Of a DNA stretch of 64,000 nt, positions 42,466 through 52,113 are shown one piece after another. The stretch covers positions 3,664,001 through 3,728,000 of the forward strand of contig NZ_CP038015.1 of assembly GCF_004367585.1 (NCBI RefSeq), given 5' to 3'. Position 1 is the first letter of the stretch; every line of letters starts with the position of its first letter. Source of the DNA: Paenisporosarcina antarctica. GTDB lineage: Bacteria > Bacillota > Bacilli > Bacillales_A > Planococcaceae. Position numbers and translations under genes: made by a program. The notes under the pieces are model-generated. The model saw nothing but the letters and a program-made list of their open reading frames with translations. It was not told the origin of the DNA and did no database searches.

Positions 42466-43449
42466 TTATTTATTTATTTGAAGAGCAATCTTCCCAAACT
42501 GCTTTCCTTCTTTAAGATAATCTATTGCCTCTTGAGCTTGATCAAATATGAATGTGTGATCTACTACAGGTTGCATTTTAAACTCTTCCATATGCGCTAA
42601 CATAGCTCGGAGCTCTTCTCTACTGCCCATGGTAGATCCGAATAGCTGATATTGTCCATAGAAAAACTTACGCAAGTCAAAATCTACCGTATCTTCCGTC
42701 GTCGCACCAAAAATTACGATTCGGCCACCTTTTTTAAGAACATTTAATGAGCGATTGAATGTGGCTCTTCCCACACTTTCAATAATGAGATCGATGGTTT
42801 CATCTGCTAACTCTTTCTCCCAGTCGCCATTTGTGTCAAGCGCGATATCTGCACCTAATTCTAAAGCCCTTTTGCGCTTTTCTTCACTTCTAGAAGTTAC
42901 AATTACTTTGGCTCCAATGTTTTTTGCAAATTGGATAAGAAAACTCGATACGCCACTACCTGCGGCGGGAATAAAAACTGTATCTCCTTTCTTAACATTC
43001 CCCTTTGTAAACAAGGCACGATAGCCAGTTAGGCCTGACAAAGCAACTACACCTGCTTCTTCCCACGATAAGTGTTCAGGTTTTTTCTCCACTTGTTCAG
43101 CAGAAATAACGACTTTTTCTGCAAATGTCCCGTTATCCGGCATTCCTAAAATATCGAAACCCGCTGGTGGAGCATCACTATTATCGTACCAACGGAGAGC
43201 TGGATTAATCATAACTTCATCTCCAACAGAAAAACCCTCGACACTTTCTCCTATCGAATCAATTACCCCTGCACCATCTGAACCGAGTATTAGTGCTTGT
43301 CCTTCGTCTCCAAGACGATTCGGAATAATTAAATCACGTCGATTTAAGCCAGCAACTTTAATTGACACTACTACTTGTCCTTCTTGTGCGGTTGGTTCAT
43401 CCATTTCTTTTAGCTTAAGTTCTCCTAGTTCATGTACAAATGCTTTCAT
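42466..43449 (-). CDS. Zinc-free alcohol dehydrogenase/quinone oxidoreductase (YogA-like)
   Basis: 327 residues of the MDR family. VAGLNRRDLIIPNR, LGSDGAGVIDSIG and the NADP loop IPAAGSGVSSFLIQFAK are visible, with VIVTSRSEEKRKRALELGAD downstream. The catalytic zinc ligands of true alcohol dehydrogenases are absent. The ATG at 43449 follows GAAAGGATG; 20 upstream in-frame codons have no site. NADPH-dependent reduction of quinones or enones is likely. Confidence 0.85.
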   Translation of the reverse strand: MKAFVHELGELKLKEMDEPTAQEGQVVVSIKVAGLNRRDLIIPNRLGDEGQALILGSDGAGVIDSIGESVEGFSVGDEVMINPALRWYDNSDAPPAGFDILGMPDNGTFAEKVVISAEQVEKKPEHLSWEEAGVVALSGLTGYRALFTKGNVKKGDTVFIPAAGSGVSSFLIQFAKNIGAKVIVTSRSEEKRKRALELGADIALDTNGDWEKELADETIDLIIESVGRATFNRSLNVLKKGGRIVIFGATTEDTVDFDLRKFFYGQYQLFGSTMGSREELRAMLAHMEEFKMQPVVDHTFIFDQAQEAIDYLKEGKQFGKIALQINK

Positions 43450-43540
43450 GACTATCATCCTTTCTGACATTAACTTGAATTTATAGAGTTTAATAGATAA
43501 GAGTAACATATACTAAAATCACGATTGTATATACATGTCT

Positions 43541-44458
43541 TTACTTCCGAAACTCCTCATACAGGGTTAGTTTTGTATAAATGGTTTCTAATATTGGAAC
43601 GTCAAGATTATGATTTTTAGCTTTTTCAAGCAAATACCCTTGTAGATGCTCTACTTCTATTGGCAATGATTTTTCGATATCTCGCTGCATCGAAGATTTC
43701 ATGCCTTCATTCAATCCATTCATTCGTTTCAATTGAATGTCAGCAATGTCGTCCTTAATCGGTGCATTAATTTTCTTCATTATTAATACAATTTCATTTA
43801 ATAAGGCTGAAATGATTCGTTGGCCTGATTCTAAATTCCGTATGGGTCCGATTGAAGACTCCATTAACGACGTAATCCCTGACATAGTCGTGATGAATAA
43901 ATATTTATGCCACATATCTTGATTAATGTTATCACTTAAAACAAATTCAGCTTTTGACTCTTCAAATACGTATTTTAAACGTTCTATACGAGGGCTTCTT
44001 TCTCCTGTTCTTTCGCCGTATACTAGCTGATGAATCGGACTTGTTTGTACGATTGTCCCAAATTCATTTAGCGTTGACTCTATAAAGCACAGACCACCAA
44101 TTACCATATCTTCACCGAAAGCCTTAACCAGCTCATCCATATGTGAAATACCATTTAATAGAGGTAAAATGATTCCGTCATCTTTTAAATGAAGGCGAAT
44201 ATCATCAATTGCCGCAGTTAATTGATACGACTTCGTTGAAATCATAATCACATCGAACTTTTCCTCAGTTTCACCAGCCAGTAGTAAACGAGGAGATAAT
44301 TCAATGTTTCCGTTAACACTCTCTATTTTTAAACCTGTTTTTTCTAGTTGTTTTTTTCTATTCTCTCTAACCAGAAACGTAACATCTTCCCCTTTTTCAA
44401 TAAGCCTTCCTCCAAAATAACCACCGATTGCACCTGCACCAACCACAAGAATTTTCAT
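43541..44458 (-). CDS. 2-dehydropantoate 2-reductase family protein
   Basis: 305 residues. The NADP loop VVGAGAIGGYFGGRL, the Asn-Gly-Ile segment LLNGISHMD and the catalytic Lys region DMWHKYLFITTMSG fit ketopantoate reductase (PanE/ApbA), the NADPH step of pantothenate synthesis. Several Bacillales carry two or more paralogues, so this may not be the biosynthetic PanE. Monocistronic; AAAAGAGG before the ATG. Confidence 0.85.
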   Translation of the reverse strand: MKILVVGAGAIGGYFGGRLIEKGEDVTFLVRENRKKQLEKTGLKIESVNGNIELSPRLLLAGETEEKFDVIMISTKSYQLTAAIDDIRLHLKDDGIILPLLNGISHMDELVKAFGEDMVIGGLCFIESTLNEFGTIVQTSPIHQLVYGERTGERSPRIERLKYVFEESKAEFVLSDNINQDMWHKYLFITTMSGITSLMESSIGPIRNLESGQRIISALLNEIVLIMKKINAPIKDDIADIQLKRMNGLNEGMKSSMQRDIEKSLPIEVEHLQGYLLEKAKNHNLDVPILETIYTKLTLYEEFRK

Positions 44459-44550
44459 AGATTAAATCCTCTTTTCTGTTTTTATGTCTTGTATAACTAC
44501 TAATTGGGTCAATCACATAATTCATCAAACTGGATAAAAACAAAGATTTT

Positions 44551-44772
44551 GTCGATTTCCGTTACAGTTTCGAAGCAAGCGTAGCGATGCAGCGCACTTT
44601 CATGTTTCGAAGCTAGCAAAGCGATGCAGAAACAGAAACAGGCAGAAGCATTCTGTGGATCACTCCTGGGAATCATTTTCCCGCTGGAAAGATATTGATG
44701 AACTGAATATCTTTGCAACGAGTAACCACAGGAGGGCATGTTTGTCTCGGCACCTTTCACTTCAATCAAAAT
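44551..44772 (+). repeat. Dispersed MITE-like repeat with central hairpin
   Basis: It begins CGATTTCCGTTACAG, contains two stretches of GTTTCGAAGC(T)AGC, then CCCGCTGGAAAGATATTGAT, a hairpin AAAGATATT/AATATCTTT and GAGTAACCACAGGAG. Compared with 22993-23220 the loop sequence changes while the pairing arms are kept. No coding function. Confidence 0.7.
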
Positions 44773-44941
44773 CCATAAGAATTCCCTTCAAATATACATG
44801 TATTAAACAAAATGCATTTTTGAAATTCACACAATTTACTACCTCTTTTATACTACACTATTCAGAAAATTATTCTATTTTACTATACTTTTGTTTCTAA
44901 CAATACGTTAAAGTTACATATAAAATTTCAGATTCTAATAC

Positions 44942-44983
44942 AAAAAGGCCCTACAAGGAGACGTATCACCTTGTAGGGCTTCT
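44942..44983 (-). terminator. Terminator of the RND pump gene
   Basis: AGCCCTACAAGG pairs with CCTTGTAGGGC; T-rich on the minus strand, 4 bases past the stop codon. Confidence 0.9.
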
Positions 44984-44986
44984 AGA

Positions 44987-47900
44987 TTAGTTCTCTTCTA
45001 CTTCACTACGATTTTTCTTGAATATCTTCGATAATACTTCATAAACGATTGGTACAGCAATTAACGTTAATAATGTTGAACTTGCTAAACCGCCTATTAC
45101 TGTAATACCAAGACCTTTCGAGATTAAACCGCCACCACCTGAACCAACTGCTAATGGAATTAATGCACCGATTGTTGCCAATGCCGTCATTAGGATTGGA
45201 CGTAGGCGTGTAGCTCCTGCTTCTAGAATCGCTTCGCGCATCGTCATACCTGCTCGTTCCATATGAATAATGCGGTCGACAAGTACAATGGCGTTCGTCA
45301 CAACGATACCAATTAACATTAATAACCCCATCATGACCGATACAGAAATTGTTTCACCAGCAATCCACAGACCGACAAATGAACCGATTACTGCAAACGG
45401 TAATGAGAACAGAATCGCGAATGGTGCAACACCTTCACGGAATGTTACAACGAGGATGAAGTACACGATAGCAATTGCCGCCATCATGGCTAAACCAAGT
45501 TGTGTGAATGTTTCAGTCATATCAGCTGCAGCACCTGCAACCGCTACTGTAACTCCTTTAGGTAAATCTAATTTATCTATTGCTTCATCCACTTCAGATG
45601 TCGCTTTTGTAATATCATCGCCAAGAATTGCTCCTGAAACGGTTGCATAGTATTCACCTTTACTCCGTGCAAGGGTGTTCATCGTTGTGCCTGTTTCAAC
45701 TGTTACAATTTCTGAAAGTGGCACTGTTGTACCAAGCGCAGTCGGTACTTCAGTTGCCAGGATTTCATCAATTGATTTAGGTTGAGCAGCTTTTTCCTGC
45801 TTAACGATTACATCTAGTGAACTCCCGTCTTTTTCAACGGTTGTCAATACTTCCTGTGTTGTTTTTGGACTTAACATCATGACAATTTGGCCCGTCGTTA
45901 ATCCATACTGCAATAATTCATCTTGTTCTACTTTGAACGTATGTTCAACATATGCATCTTCTGCACTTGAAGAAACTTCTTCCAATCCATCGTTTTCTTT
46001 CAGGACATCTTCTACCATAACAACAGCTTCATTCAGTTTATCTAAATCCGCACCGTTGAAAGTGTAGCTAACTTCATTTGTAGACATCGACATGGACGTG
46101 AAGTTCTGACTATTCCATTCGCCAGATTGTTCAATGTTGAAGACATATTCTTCAATTTCTTCGCGAGCTTTAGGGAAGTCATCCATTTCAGGATTGAAGA
46201 TAAGGTACATTAATGCACCTCCTCCACCACCACCCATCATCGCGGACATTTGATCGCCGCCTTCGCTTAGGGATAATTGAACAATATCAATATCTTCACG
46301 ATTCAGCATTTTTTCTTCAATAGCTGTAATGTTTTCTAAAGTATCATCCATTAGCTCGCCGGCTTCAGGAGTGTAAGTCAAGTACATCACTTTTTCTTCT
46401 TCACTGCCTAGGAAACTAAAACCAATCAACGGCGTCAATGCTATGCTTCCTGCTAATAGAGCAATAGAAATGATTGATGTAATAATTTTGTGGTTAAGCG
46501 TCCATCCAAGGATTCCTTTATACCAGTTTGATAATTTCCCAGTCTCTTTATGACTGCTAGCAGTCTTTTCACTATATAACTTCTTCTTGAACAAGAAGTG
46601 GGATAATGCGGGAACGATCGTAATCGCTACAATCAATGAAGCGACAAGCGCAAACGTCATGGTTAATGCGAATGGCAAGAACAGCTCGCCAACCATTCCG
46701 CCTACGAAGATAAGTGGTGCGAACACCGCCACCGTTACCAATGTTGATGAAAGGATTGGTTTGAACATTTCGATTGTCGCTTCACGAACAAGTGCACGAC
46801 CAGTCAACTTCTCATCTTTTAGATGTAATCGACGATAAATATTTTCAACGACGACAATCGAGTCATCAATAACACGACCTATGGCGACAGTTATTGCTCC
46901 TAGCGTCATGATATTGAGCGTAATATCCATCCAGTTCAACACCATTAATGCCATGAAAATCGAAACTGGAATTGAGACGATCGAAATGATGGTTGATTTA
47001 AAATCACGCAAGAATAAAAGGATGATCAATACAGCTATCAATCCTCCGAACAACGCCTTTTCAATCATTGTTGTAACCGATTTTTCAATCGGCGCACCTT
47101 GGTCAAGTGATACCTCAATAACGAGACCATCGATACTTGCCTCTTCTTCTTCAATTAACTCTTTCACAGCGTTCACGACATCAACTGTATTAGCTTGTTG
47201 CCCTTTAACAATTTGAATTGCAATGGCTTCTTTACCATTTGTACGTGAAATCGATTGAACTTTCCCAACTTCTTCAATCTTAGCGATCTCGCTCAGTTTC
47301 ACAAATGGTGATGTGTTTTTTTCCGAAGGAGTCAATGGAATAAGCATTTCCTTCAATTCATCGGCTGTCATAAACTTGCCGTCTACCGCAACGGCTTCTT
47401 CACCTTCTTCAAACTCATAAAGACCCAAAGAAACTGCAAGGTCACTTGCCTGAATCACTTGTTTAACAGAGTCTTCCGTTAAGCCCAGTTCAGCCAGTTT
47501 AGTTTCATCGTAAGTTAGTTGTACTTCATTAATATGTTGACCTGTAATTGTTGCTGAAGCTATTCCATCAATCTTTTCGATTTTTGGAAGTATGATTTCT
47601 TCTACTGTTGACGTTAATTCAACAATATCTTCATTCGCACTAGAAATACTCAACGCAGCCACCGGCATCATATTCATGCTGATTGCCGTAACGGTCGGCT
47701 CTTGAGCCCCTTCAGGTAAAGTTACCGCTTCCAGTGCAGATTTCAAAGCACGATTCGCCTCGTCCATATCTACACCATACTCATATTCCACTTGAAGATT
47801 TGCCATATTTGAATACGAATTCGAAAATACGGATTTCACGCCTTCAAGGTTTTCTACGACTTTTTCCAAAGGCATAGAAACTTCTTCCATTACCTTCTCT

Positions 47901-48070
47901 GGAGTTGCGCCAGGATATACGTCCATTACCATTAAGTAAGGAATCGAAATATCTGGAATTGTTTCCATGTTCATTCTTGTACCCGAATAAATACCAGTTA
48001 CGGTGATAATAATAGTCAGTAACCATACTGCCAGTTTATTTTGAAGTACAAAATTAACTAAACCTTTCAC
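44987..48070 (-). CDS. swrC: RND-family efflux pump (SwrC/AcrB type)
   Basis: 1027 residues with the 12-helix RND plan: one helix at the N-terminus (VWLLTIIITVTGIY), two large extracellular loops, and central helices with GAITVAIGRVIDDSIVVVENIYR carrying the proton-relay Asp residues. Compared with B. subtilis SwrC (surfactin export) length and motifs match. A Met/Gly run (MSAMMGGGGGGALM) lies in the second loop. The GTG start follows AGGTG. Divergent TetR gene and a shared palindrome suggest repression. No membrane-fusion protein gene is adjacent. Confidence 0.9.
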   Translation of the reverse strand: MKGLVNFVLQNKLAVWLLTIIITVTGIYSGTRMNMETIPDISIPYLMVMDVYPGATPEKVMEEVSMPLEKVVENLEGVKSVFSNSYSNMANLQVEYEYGVDMDEANRALKSALEAVTLPEGAQEPTVTAISMNMMPVAALSISSANEDIVELTSTVEEIILPKIEKIDGIASATITGQHINEVQLTYDETKLAELGLTEDSVKQVIQASDLAVSLGLYEFEEGEEAVAVDGKFMTADELKEMLIPLTPSEKNTSPFVKLSEIAKIEEVGKVQSISRTNGKEAIAIQIVKGQQANTVDVVNAVKELIEEEEASIDGLVIEVSLDQGAPIEKSVTTMIEKALFGGLIAVLIILLFLRDFKSTIISIVSIPVSIFMALMVLNWMDITLNIMTLGAITVAIGRVIDDSIVVVENIYRRLHLKDEKLTGRALVREATIEMFKPILSSTLVTVAVFAPLIFVGGMVGELFLPFALTMTFALVASLIVAITIVPALSHFLFKKKLYSEKTASSHKETGKLSNWYKGILGWTLNHKIITSIISIALLAGSIALTPLIGFSFLGSEEEKVMYLTYTPEAGELMDDTLENITAIEEKMLNREDIDIVQLSLSEGGDQMSAMMGGGGGGALMYLIFNPEMDDFPKAREEIEEYVFNIEQSGEWNSQNFTSMSMSTNEVSYTFNGADLDKLNEAVVMVEDVLKENDGLEEVSSSAEDAYVEHTFKVEQDELLQYGLTTGQIVMMLSPKTTQEVLTTVEKDGSSLDVIVKQEKAAQPKSIDEILATEVPTALGTTVPLSEIVTVETGTTMNTLARSKGEYYATVSGAILGDDITKATSEVDEAIDKLDLPKGVTVAVAGAAADMTETFTQLGLAMMAAIAIVYFILVVTFREGVAPFAILFSLPFAVIGSFVGLWIAGETISVSVMMGLLMLIGIVVTNAIVLVDRIIHMERAGMTMREAILEAGATRLRPILMTALATIGALIPLAVGSGGGGLISKGLGITVIGGLASSTLLTLIAVPIVYEVLSKIFKKNRSEVEEN

Positions 48071-48119
48071 GCTTACACCTACCCCTAATTGACTTTTCTA
48101 TTTACTTTTTTTATAATAA

Positions 48120-48133
48120 TGACCAACTGGTCA
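48120..48133. promoter_or_regulatory. TetR-type operator between swrC and tetR
   Basis: TGACCA-AC-TGGTCA, a perfect 6-base inverted repeat with a 2-base spacer, lies in the 100-base gap between the divergent starts. Likely binding site for the TetR regulator. Confidence 0.7.
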
Positions 48134-48170
48134 ATTGTCAACAATATGAACTAGGAGCGATAAAAATAAA

Positions 48171-49004
48171 ATGAATAAAAAACAACTAATTATGGAAAAA
48201 TCATTGGAACTATTTGCAAAACAAGGTTTTGAAGCAACTTCTATTCAACAAATAACGGAATATTGTGGTATTTCTAAAGGGGCTTTTTACTTATCTTTTA
48301 AGTCTAAGGATGAATTGATAATAGCGTTGATCGACCACTTCATGATGCAATTCACCGCCGATGCTGACTATATAGTCAAAAACACAAAAGTTGAGGAAAA
48401 ACTGGTCTATGAGTTTTATTTCTCAACGTTCAATTCCTTCCAAAAACACTCTGATTTCACAAAAGTTTTGATGAAAGAGCAAAGCCACACATTGAATAAG
48501 GAGTTCATCGTTAAGATGCAAACCTATGACAAGTTGTTCGAGAAGTCGATTTTGTCTATGATTGACCGCGTTTACGGCGAGGTTGTCGATTTGATAAAAT
48601 ACGATCTTGTCTATTGCATTAAAGGCTTTATCAGTATCTATTCACAATTATTTTTATTTCAGAAGATACCAGTGGATTTAAATTTGCTATCCAGATCGCT
48701 AGTGGAAAAAACAAACTTGCTTGCTAAACATACAACTATCCCATTCATTTCTCAGGACTTGATTCATTTGGGCAAGCAACTGACGCAGGAAGAAATGACG
48801 AAAGAACAAATTCTCGACATCATGGACCAAAAAATTATGGAAATTGAAGAGTCTATCGAAAAAGAATCTTTAGTTCTGTTAAGGCAACATCTGCTAGAAC
48901 CAACTTTAAGTCCAGCTATTGTAAAAGGATTATTAGAGAACATTCGGAATCATTCTCATTGCAAATGGATTTCTTATTTACTGCGTAGTTATTATGAATT
49001 CTAA
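48171..49004 (+). CDS. TetR-family regulator of the RND pump
   Basis: 277 residues. The N-terminal helix-turn-helix is ILEKSLELFAKQGFEATSIQ-like, with YCGISKGAFYLSFKSKDEL as the recognition region. The C-terminal ligand domain is longer than usual for TetR (about 215 residues), with a final acidic helical segment. CTAGGAG precedes the ATG. It is divergent from the pump gene and probably represses it. Confidence 0.85.
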   Translation: MNKKQLIMEKSLELFAKQGFEATSIQQITEYCGISKGAFYLSFKSKDELIIALIDHFMMQFTADADYIVKNTKVEEKLVYEFYFSTFNSFQKHSDFTKVLMKEQSHTLNKEFIVKMQTYDKLFEKSILSMIDRVYGEVVDLIKYDLVYCIKGFISIYSQLFLFQKIPVDLNLLSRSLVEKTNLLAKHTTIPFISQDLIHLGKQLTQEEMTKEQILDIMDQKIMEIEESIEKESLVLLRQHLLEPTLSPAIVKGLLENIRNHSHCKWISYLLRSYYEF

Positions 49005-49064
49005 TAGCTGATTTCGGTGGAATACTACTTGAAATCTATGTTATCGACATAAGAAAAAGACTTA

Positions 49065-50045
49065 TCACGATGTTCTACGCCCCGAAAGTTAGACCAACAA
49101 TTCTAACTTTCGGGGTGTTTTTTGTGGAGTTTCAAGTAAAACGAATATAAGAAAATGGTTCAGTAGATTTCAAGAATTTGGGGAACAGGGCTTGGGTACT
49201 AAAAAGGCAAATACAATAAATTAGATGTCCTGAAGTATAAGGTAAGAACAAGAGATTCCCTTGATGAAATGGCTAGAAAATTTGGCATTACTGAACCGCC
49301 TATAATTATAAATTGGTGGAGGAAATGGCAAAATGAAGGTGTTGAAGGGCTCTCTAAATCAAAGGGGCGTCAATCAATGTCTACCAAACCAAAGAAGATA
49401 AAGAACGAGAAAAAAATTGACGAGGGATAAAAGAAATAGAATTACTTCGTGTGGAAAAAGACTATTTAAAAAAGCTCCGAGCTTCAGGGATAAATATTCC
49501 GAGACGACTGGTACAACCGAATTTAAATATTCCGAGACGAATGCGAATGGGAAGTTAATCATTAAGAAGACTTATTTAGATCCGTTCTTAGATATGTTTA
49601 ATAGTGAGATTTTATCCTACCGGCTCTCAGAACGACCAAACGCAAAAGTCATCATGGACGCCTTGGATGAAGCAATAGAAATAGCTAAAGGCTGCACCTA
49701 TCGAACGACGTTACTCTCTAACCAGGGTTGGGCGTATCAAATGAAGTCCTATGTAAAGAAGCTAAAAAATAATGGGATATTCCAAAGTATGTCTCGAAAA
49801 AGGAAGCTGTCTGGATAATTCGCTTATGGAAAACTTCTTCAGCATAATGAAACAGGAAATGTATTACAGGAAAGTATATCGCTCTTTAGAAGAGCTGAAG
49901 AAAGCAGTGACTAAGTAGATTTAGTACTATAACAATGAACGCATAAAAGCAAAATTGACTAGTTGAGCCCGGTTGAATACCGTCCCCATACCAGTCAACT
50001 AGCTGCTTAAATATTTCGGTCTAACGATTCGGTTTCAGAACACGA
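49065..50045 (+). mobile_element. Decayed IS3/IS150-type insertion sequence
   Basis: The left end near 49065-49110 (CCCCGAAAGTTAGACCA) and the right end near 50010-50045 (inverse AACCGAATCGTTAGACCGA) share terminal inverted repeat sequence. The left end also forms a hairpin CCCCGAAAGTTAGA/TCTAACTTTCGGGG with TTTTTT, which can end the tetR transcript. At about 980 bp it is roughly 500 bp shorter than intact relatives, and its frames are broken. Confidence 0.75.
49190..50000 (+). pseudogene. IS3-family transposase remnants (OrfA and OrfB)
   Basis: OrfA fragment: RDSLDEMARKFGITEPP followed by NWWRKWQNEGVEGLSKSKG, then a premature stop. The OrfB integrase-core fragment appears later as FLDMFNSEILSYRLSERPN, SNQGWAYQMKSY and QSMSRK, continuing after a frameshift near 49800 as GSCLDNSLMENFF and further stops. 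The N-terminal two thirds of OrfB are missing. A short tandem AAATATTCCGAGACGA (49493 and 49526) marks the deletion junction. Not functional. Confidence 0.85.
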
Positions 50046-50075
50046 GACAAGTCTTTTTCGTTTTAATTTTTAGTT

Positions 50076-50393
50076 TTATCCTAATAAATCCCCAAGTATA
50101 TCGGTCATCGATTTTTTTCGCTTGTGCTTAGGTGGATATCCATTGTTGGAATGCTTAGAATCGTACTCTTTATTATTATCATTTCTTGAATTATCTCGAT
50201 TATCCCGGTATTGACGATCATCTTTTTCGTATGACTGGGTATATGATTTTTGGTCTTCTCTTAAGCCCTGTGTGATTTTTTCTAGTTCACCACGATCAAG
50301 CCAAACACCTTTACAATCCGGACAAACATCGATCATCACATTCTCTTTTTCGACTTCTCTCATTCGAACGCTATCGCAAACTGGACAATTCAA
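50076..50393 (-). CDS. Small zf-TFIIB-type zinc finger protein
   Basis: 105 residues. It opens with NCPVC and has DVCPDCKGVWLDRGELEKI, the two-Cys-pair zinc ribbon of the zf-TFIIB family. The rest is a polar Asn/Asp/Lys/Tyr-rich tail ending in SMTDILGDLLG. TTG at 50393 follows GAAGGAG at good distance; the ATG at 50417 has no site. Function in bacteria unknown. Confidence 0.75.
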   Translation of the reverse strand: MNCPVCDSVRMREVEKENVMIDVCPDCKGVWLDRGELEKITQGLREDQKSYTQSYEKDDRQYRDNRDNSRNDNNKEYDSKHSNNGYPPKHKRKKSMTDILGDLLG

Positions 50394-50501
50394 ATATCTC
50401 ACTCCTTCTGATTTCATTGAACGCTAATCCCGCTCAAATTATAACACGCTACTTAGAAAGTTAATGTGATTCAACCCTTATTGAAATTTAACTTAGATTC
50501 T

Positions 50502-51623
50502 TTAGTTCTTTGCCACTAATAACATCAGGATACTACTTACAAAAACAATAGCCGCTCCTACTGTGAAAATTAAAGTTGCAGATGTACCAAGGAGTCCCGC
50601 TAAAAATGCCCCCGAAATGACACCTAATGAAAAACTAGCATAGTAAATACCGAAAGCTTTCCCTCGATTTTGAGAATTTGTATCTTTCATAATGGTTGTA
50701 CTTGTGGAAGGAAACAATAAAGCAAAGCCGATTCCATAAAAAATCATAGCAATAAATATTTCGATTGAGGAAGTTGAGAGTCCCAGACCTAAAATGGATA
50801 AGGAAATAAACATCAGTCCAGTAAACATCAACCTTTTATTATTAAAACGATCGAAAATCCGATTAGAAGGCAGAACGAAAAACAGGATAGCCACAATGCC
50901 AAATACGCTAAAATAAATGCCTGTCATTTCTTGTTGTAAATTGAGTTCTTCCACTTTCAAGGGCATGGCATACGTAAGTAACCCTTGCATAAGAAGCAAT
51001 AGAAATATAGCGACATAAGAAAATTGAATAGCCGGATTTTTAATAAAAGAAAATCCCACATTTTCTTGTGTGATTGATTTCTTCGTCAATGGTAGTGACT
51101 TAATTAATACTAAGGAGATTAACCCTACTAAAACCATCGCCAAAGACACGCTGTAAAATAACCATTCAATACCTAATCTACTACTAATGATGGCTCCCAA
51201 TGCAGGACCAATAATTGCTGCAATTCCTATTGCAGCTCCTGAATGAGACATTGTTTTGCCATTCGAATCGGAATCATCATTTCGTCCAATGGCAGCAAAT
51301 GCAGCAGGCACGATAAAGCCAGCAGCAAACCCATGGAAAAATCGAATAGCAATAAGTTGGGTTGGATTTGTAACATATGTATAAAAGAAAACGAGAACTC
51401 CAGCTAAAATCATACTGCTAGCTAAAATACGTTTTGAACCAAACTTATCTACCCAAATTCCTGACAACACATTGCCTAACATATTTGAAAATGAGTAAAC
51501 AGCGATAACAGAGCCCACAACTATCGGAGTAGCTCCCAAACTAGCAGCAAATGGCGCAATTACGGGTAACTGCGAAAACATATCAATAAATGCCACAACC
51601 AGCAAAATATACATAAAAATCAA
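50502..51623 (-). CDS. MFS transporter
   Basis: 373 residues, about 11-12 membrane helices. GIWVDKFGSKRILASSM is the MFS loop 2-3 motif and RFFHGFAAGFIVPAAFAAIG the helix 4 motif of drug/proton antiporters (DHA group). The likely start is the TTG at 51623 soon after AGAAGG; an ATG four codons in is possible. Substrate unknown. Confidence 0.82.
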   Translation of the reverse strand: MIFMYILLVVAFIDMFSQLPVIAPFAASLGATPIVVGSVIAVYSFSNMLGNVLSGIWVDKFGSKRILASSMILAGVLVFFYTYVTNPTQLIAIRFFHGFAAGFIVPAAFAAIGRNDDSDSNGKTMSHSGAAIGIAAIIGPALGAIISSRLGIEWLFYSVSLAMVLVGLISLVLIKSLPLTKKSITQENVGFSFIKNPAIQFSYVAIFLLLLMQGLLTYAMPLKVEELNLQQEMTGIYFSVFGIVAILFFVLPSNRIFDRFNNKRLMFTGLMFISLSILGLGLSTSSIEIFIAMIFYGIGFALLFPSTSTTIMKDTNSQNRGKAFGIYYASFSLGVISGAFLAGLLGTSATLIFTVGAAIVFVSSILMLLVAKN

Positions 51624-51689
51624 AGGGCTACCTTCTTTCTAAAACCTTTAAAAAGCATCCTCGCGTTAGTCAGAACATGCTCCGCTTTT

Positions 51690-52088
51690 TTAAGACAACA
51701 TGAAACCATGCAATGCACCAAGCAATGTAAAGATGACAAGATGATCTCCAAATGCAATGATGAATGATTGATTTGTCATCAATCCAAACAATCTATTTTT
51801 CATGTACACGAGGGTAATCACCGCACCCACCATAAATCCTATAAGCATACCTGCACCGATTCCTTCTGATCCAGTTGCTTGTACAAGAACAGCCATAATA
51901 AATGAACTAATAAATGCCACGACCACAGAAAAAATATACTTCATTGGCCCCTGTGCTTCGTTTTGTTTCTTATCCGGATGTTTATCTCCACTTAGTCTCA
52001 CGGAATAGTATATACCTCCATAAACCATATACAACAAGCCACCTATAATAATAGCGATGACATTTAATTCGTACCAATCGATTAACAT
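51690..52088 (-). CDS. DUF1761 membrane protein
   Basis: 132 residues with four membrane helices. LNVIAIIIGGLLYMVYGGIYY at the N-terminus and the later GMLIGFMVGAVITLVYMKNRLFG match DUF1761. A basic loop (GDKHPDKKQNEAQGPMKY) separates helices 1 and 2. Function unknown. Confidence 0.75.
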   Translation of the reverse strand: MLIDWYELNVIAIIIGGLLYMVYGGIYYSVRLSGDKHPDKKQNEAQGPMKYIFSVVVAFISSFIMAVLVQATGSEGIGAGMLIGFMVGAVITLVYMKNRLFGLMTNQSFIIAFGDHLVIFTLLGALHGFMLS

Positions 52089-52113
52089 ATATAGTCCTCT
52101 TTTCTATCTCAGT

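Noticed and set aside
44509-44769. 86-codon frame in the third repeat copy
   Set aside because: It is an accidental frame through the repeated Cys/Phe/Ala-coding segment of the element, without a start signal.
45270-47216. Several plus-strand frames inside the RND pump gene
   Set aside because: They are antisense shadows of a long well-conserved gene; composition is Thr/Ile/Ser-rich and none has a ribosome site.
49417-49818. 133-codon frame as a real gene
   Set aside because: It is part of a broken IS3-type OrfB with frameshift and missing N-terminus, so it is a pseudogene.
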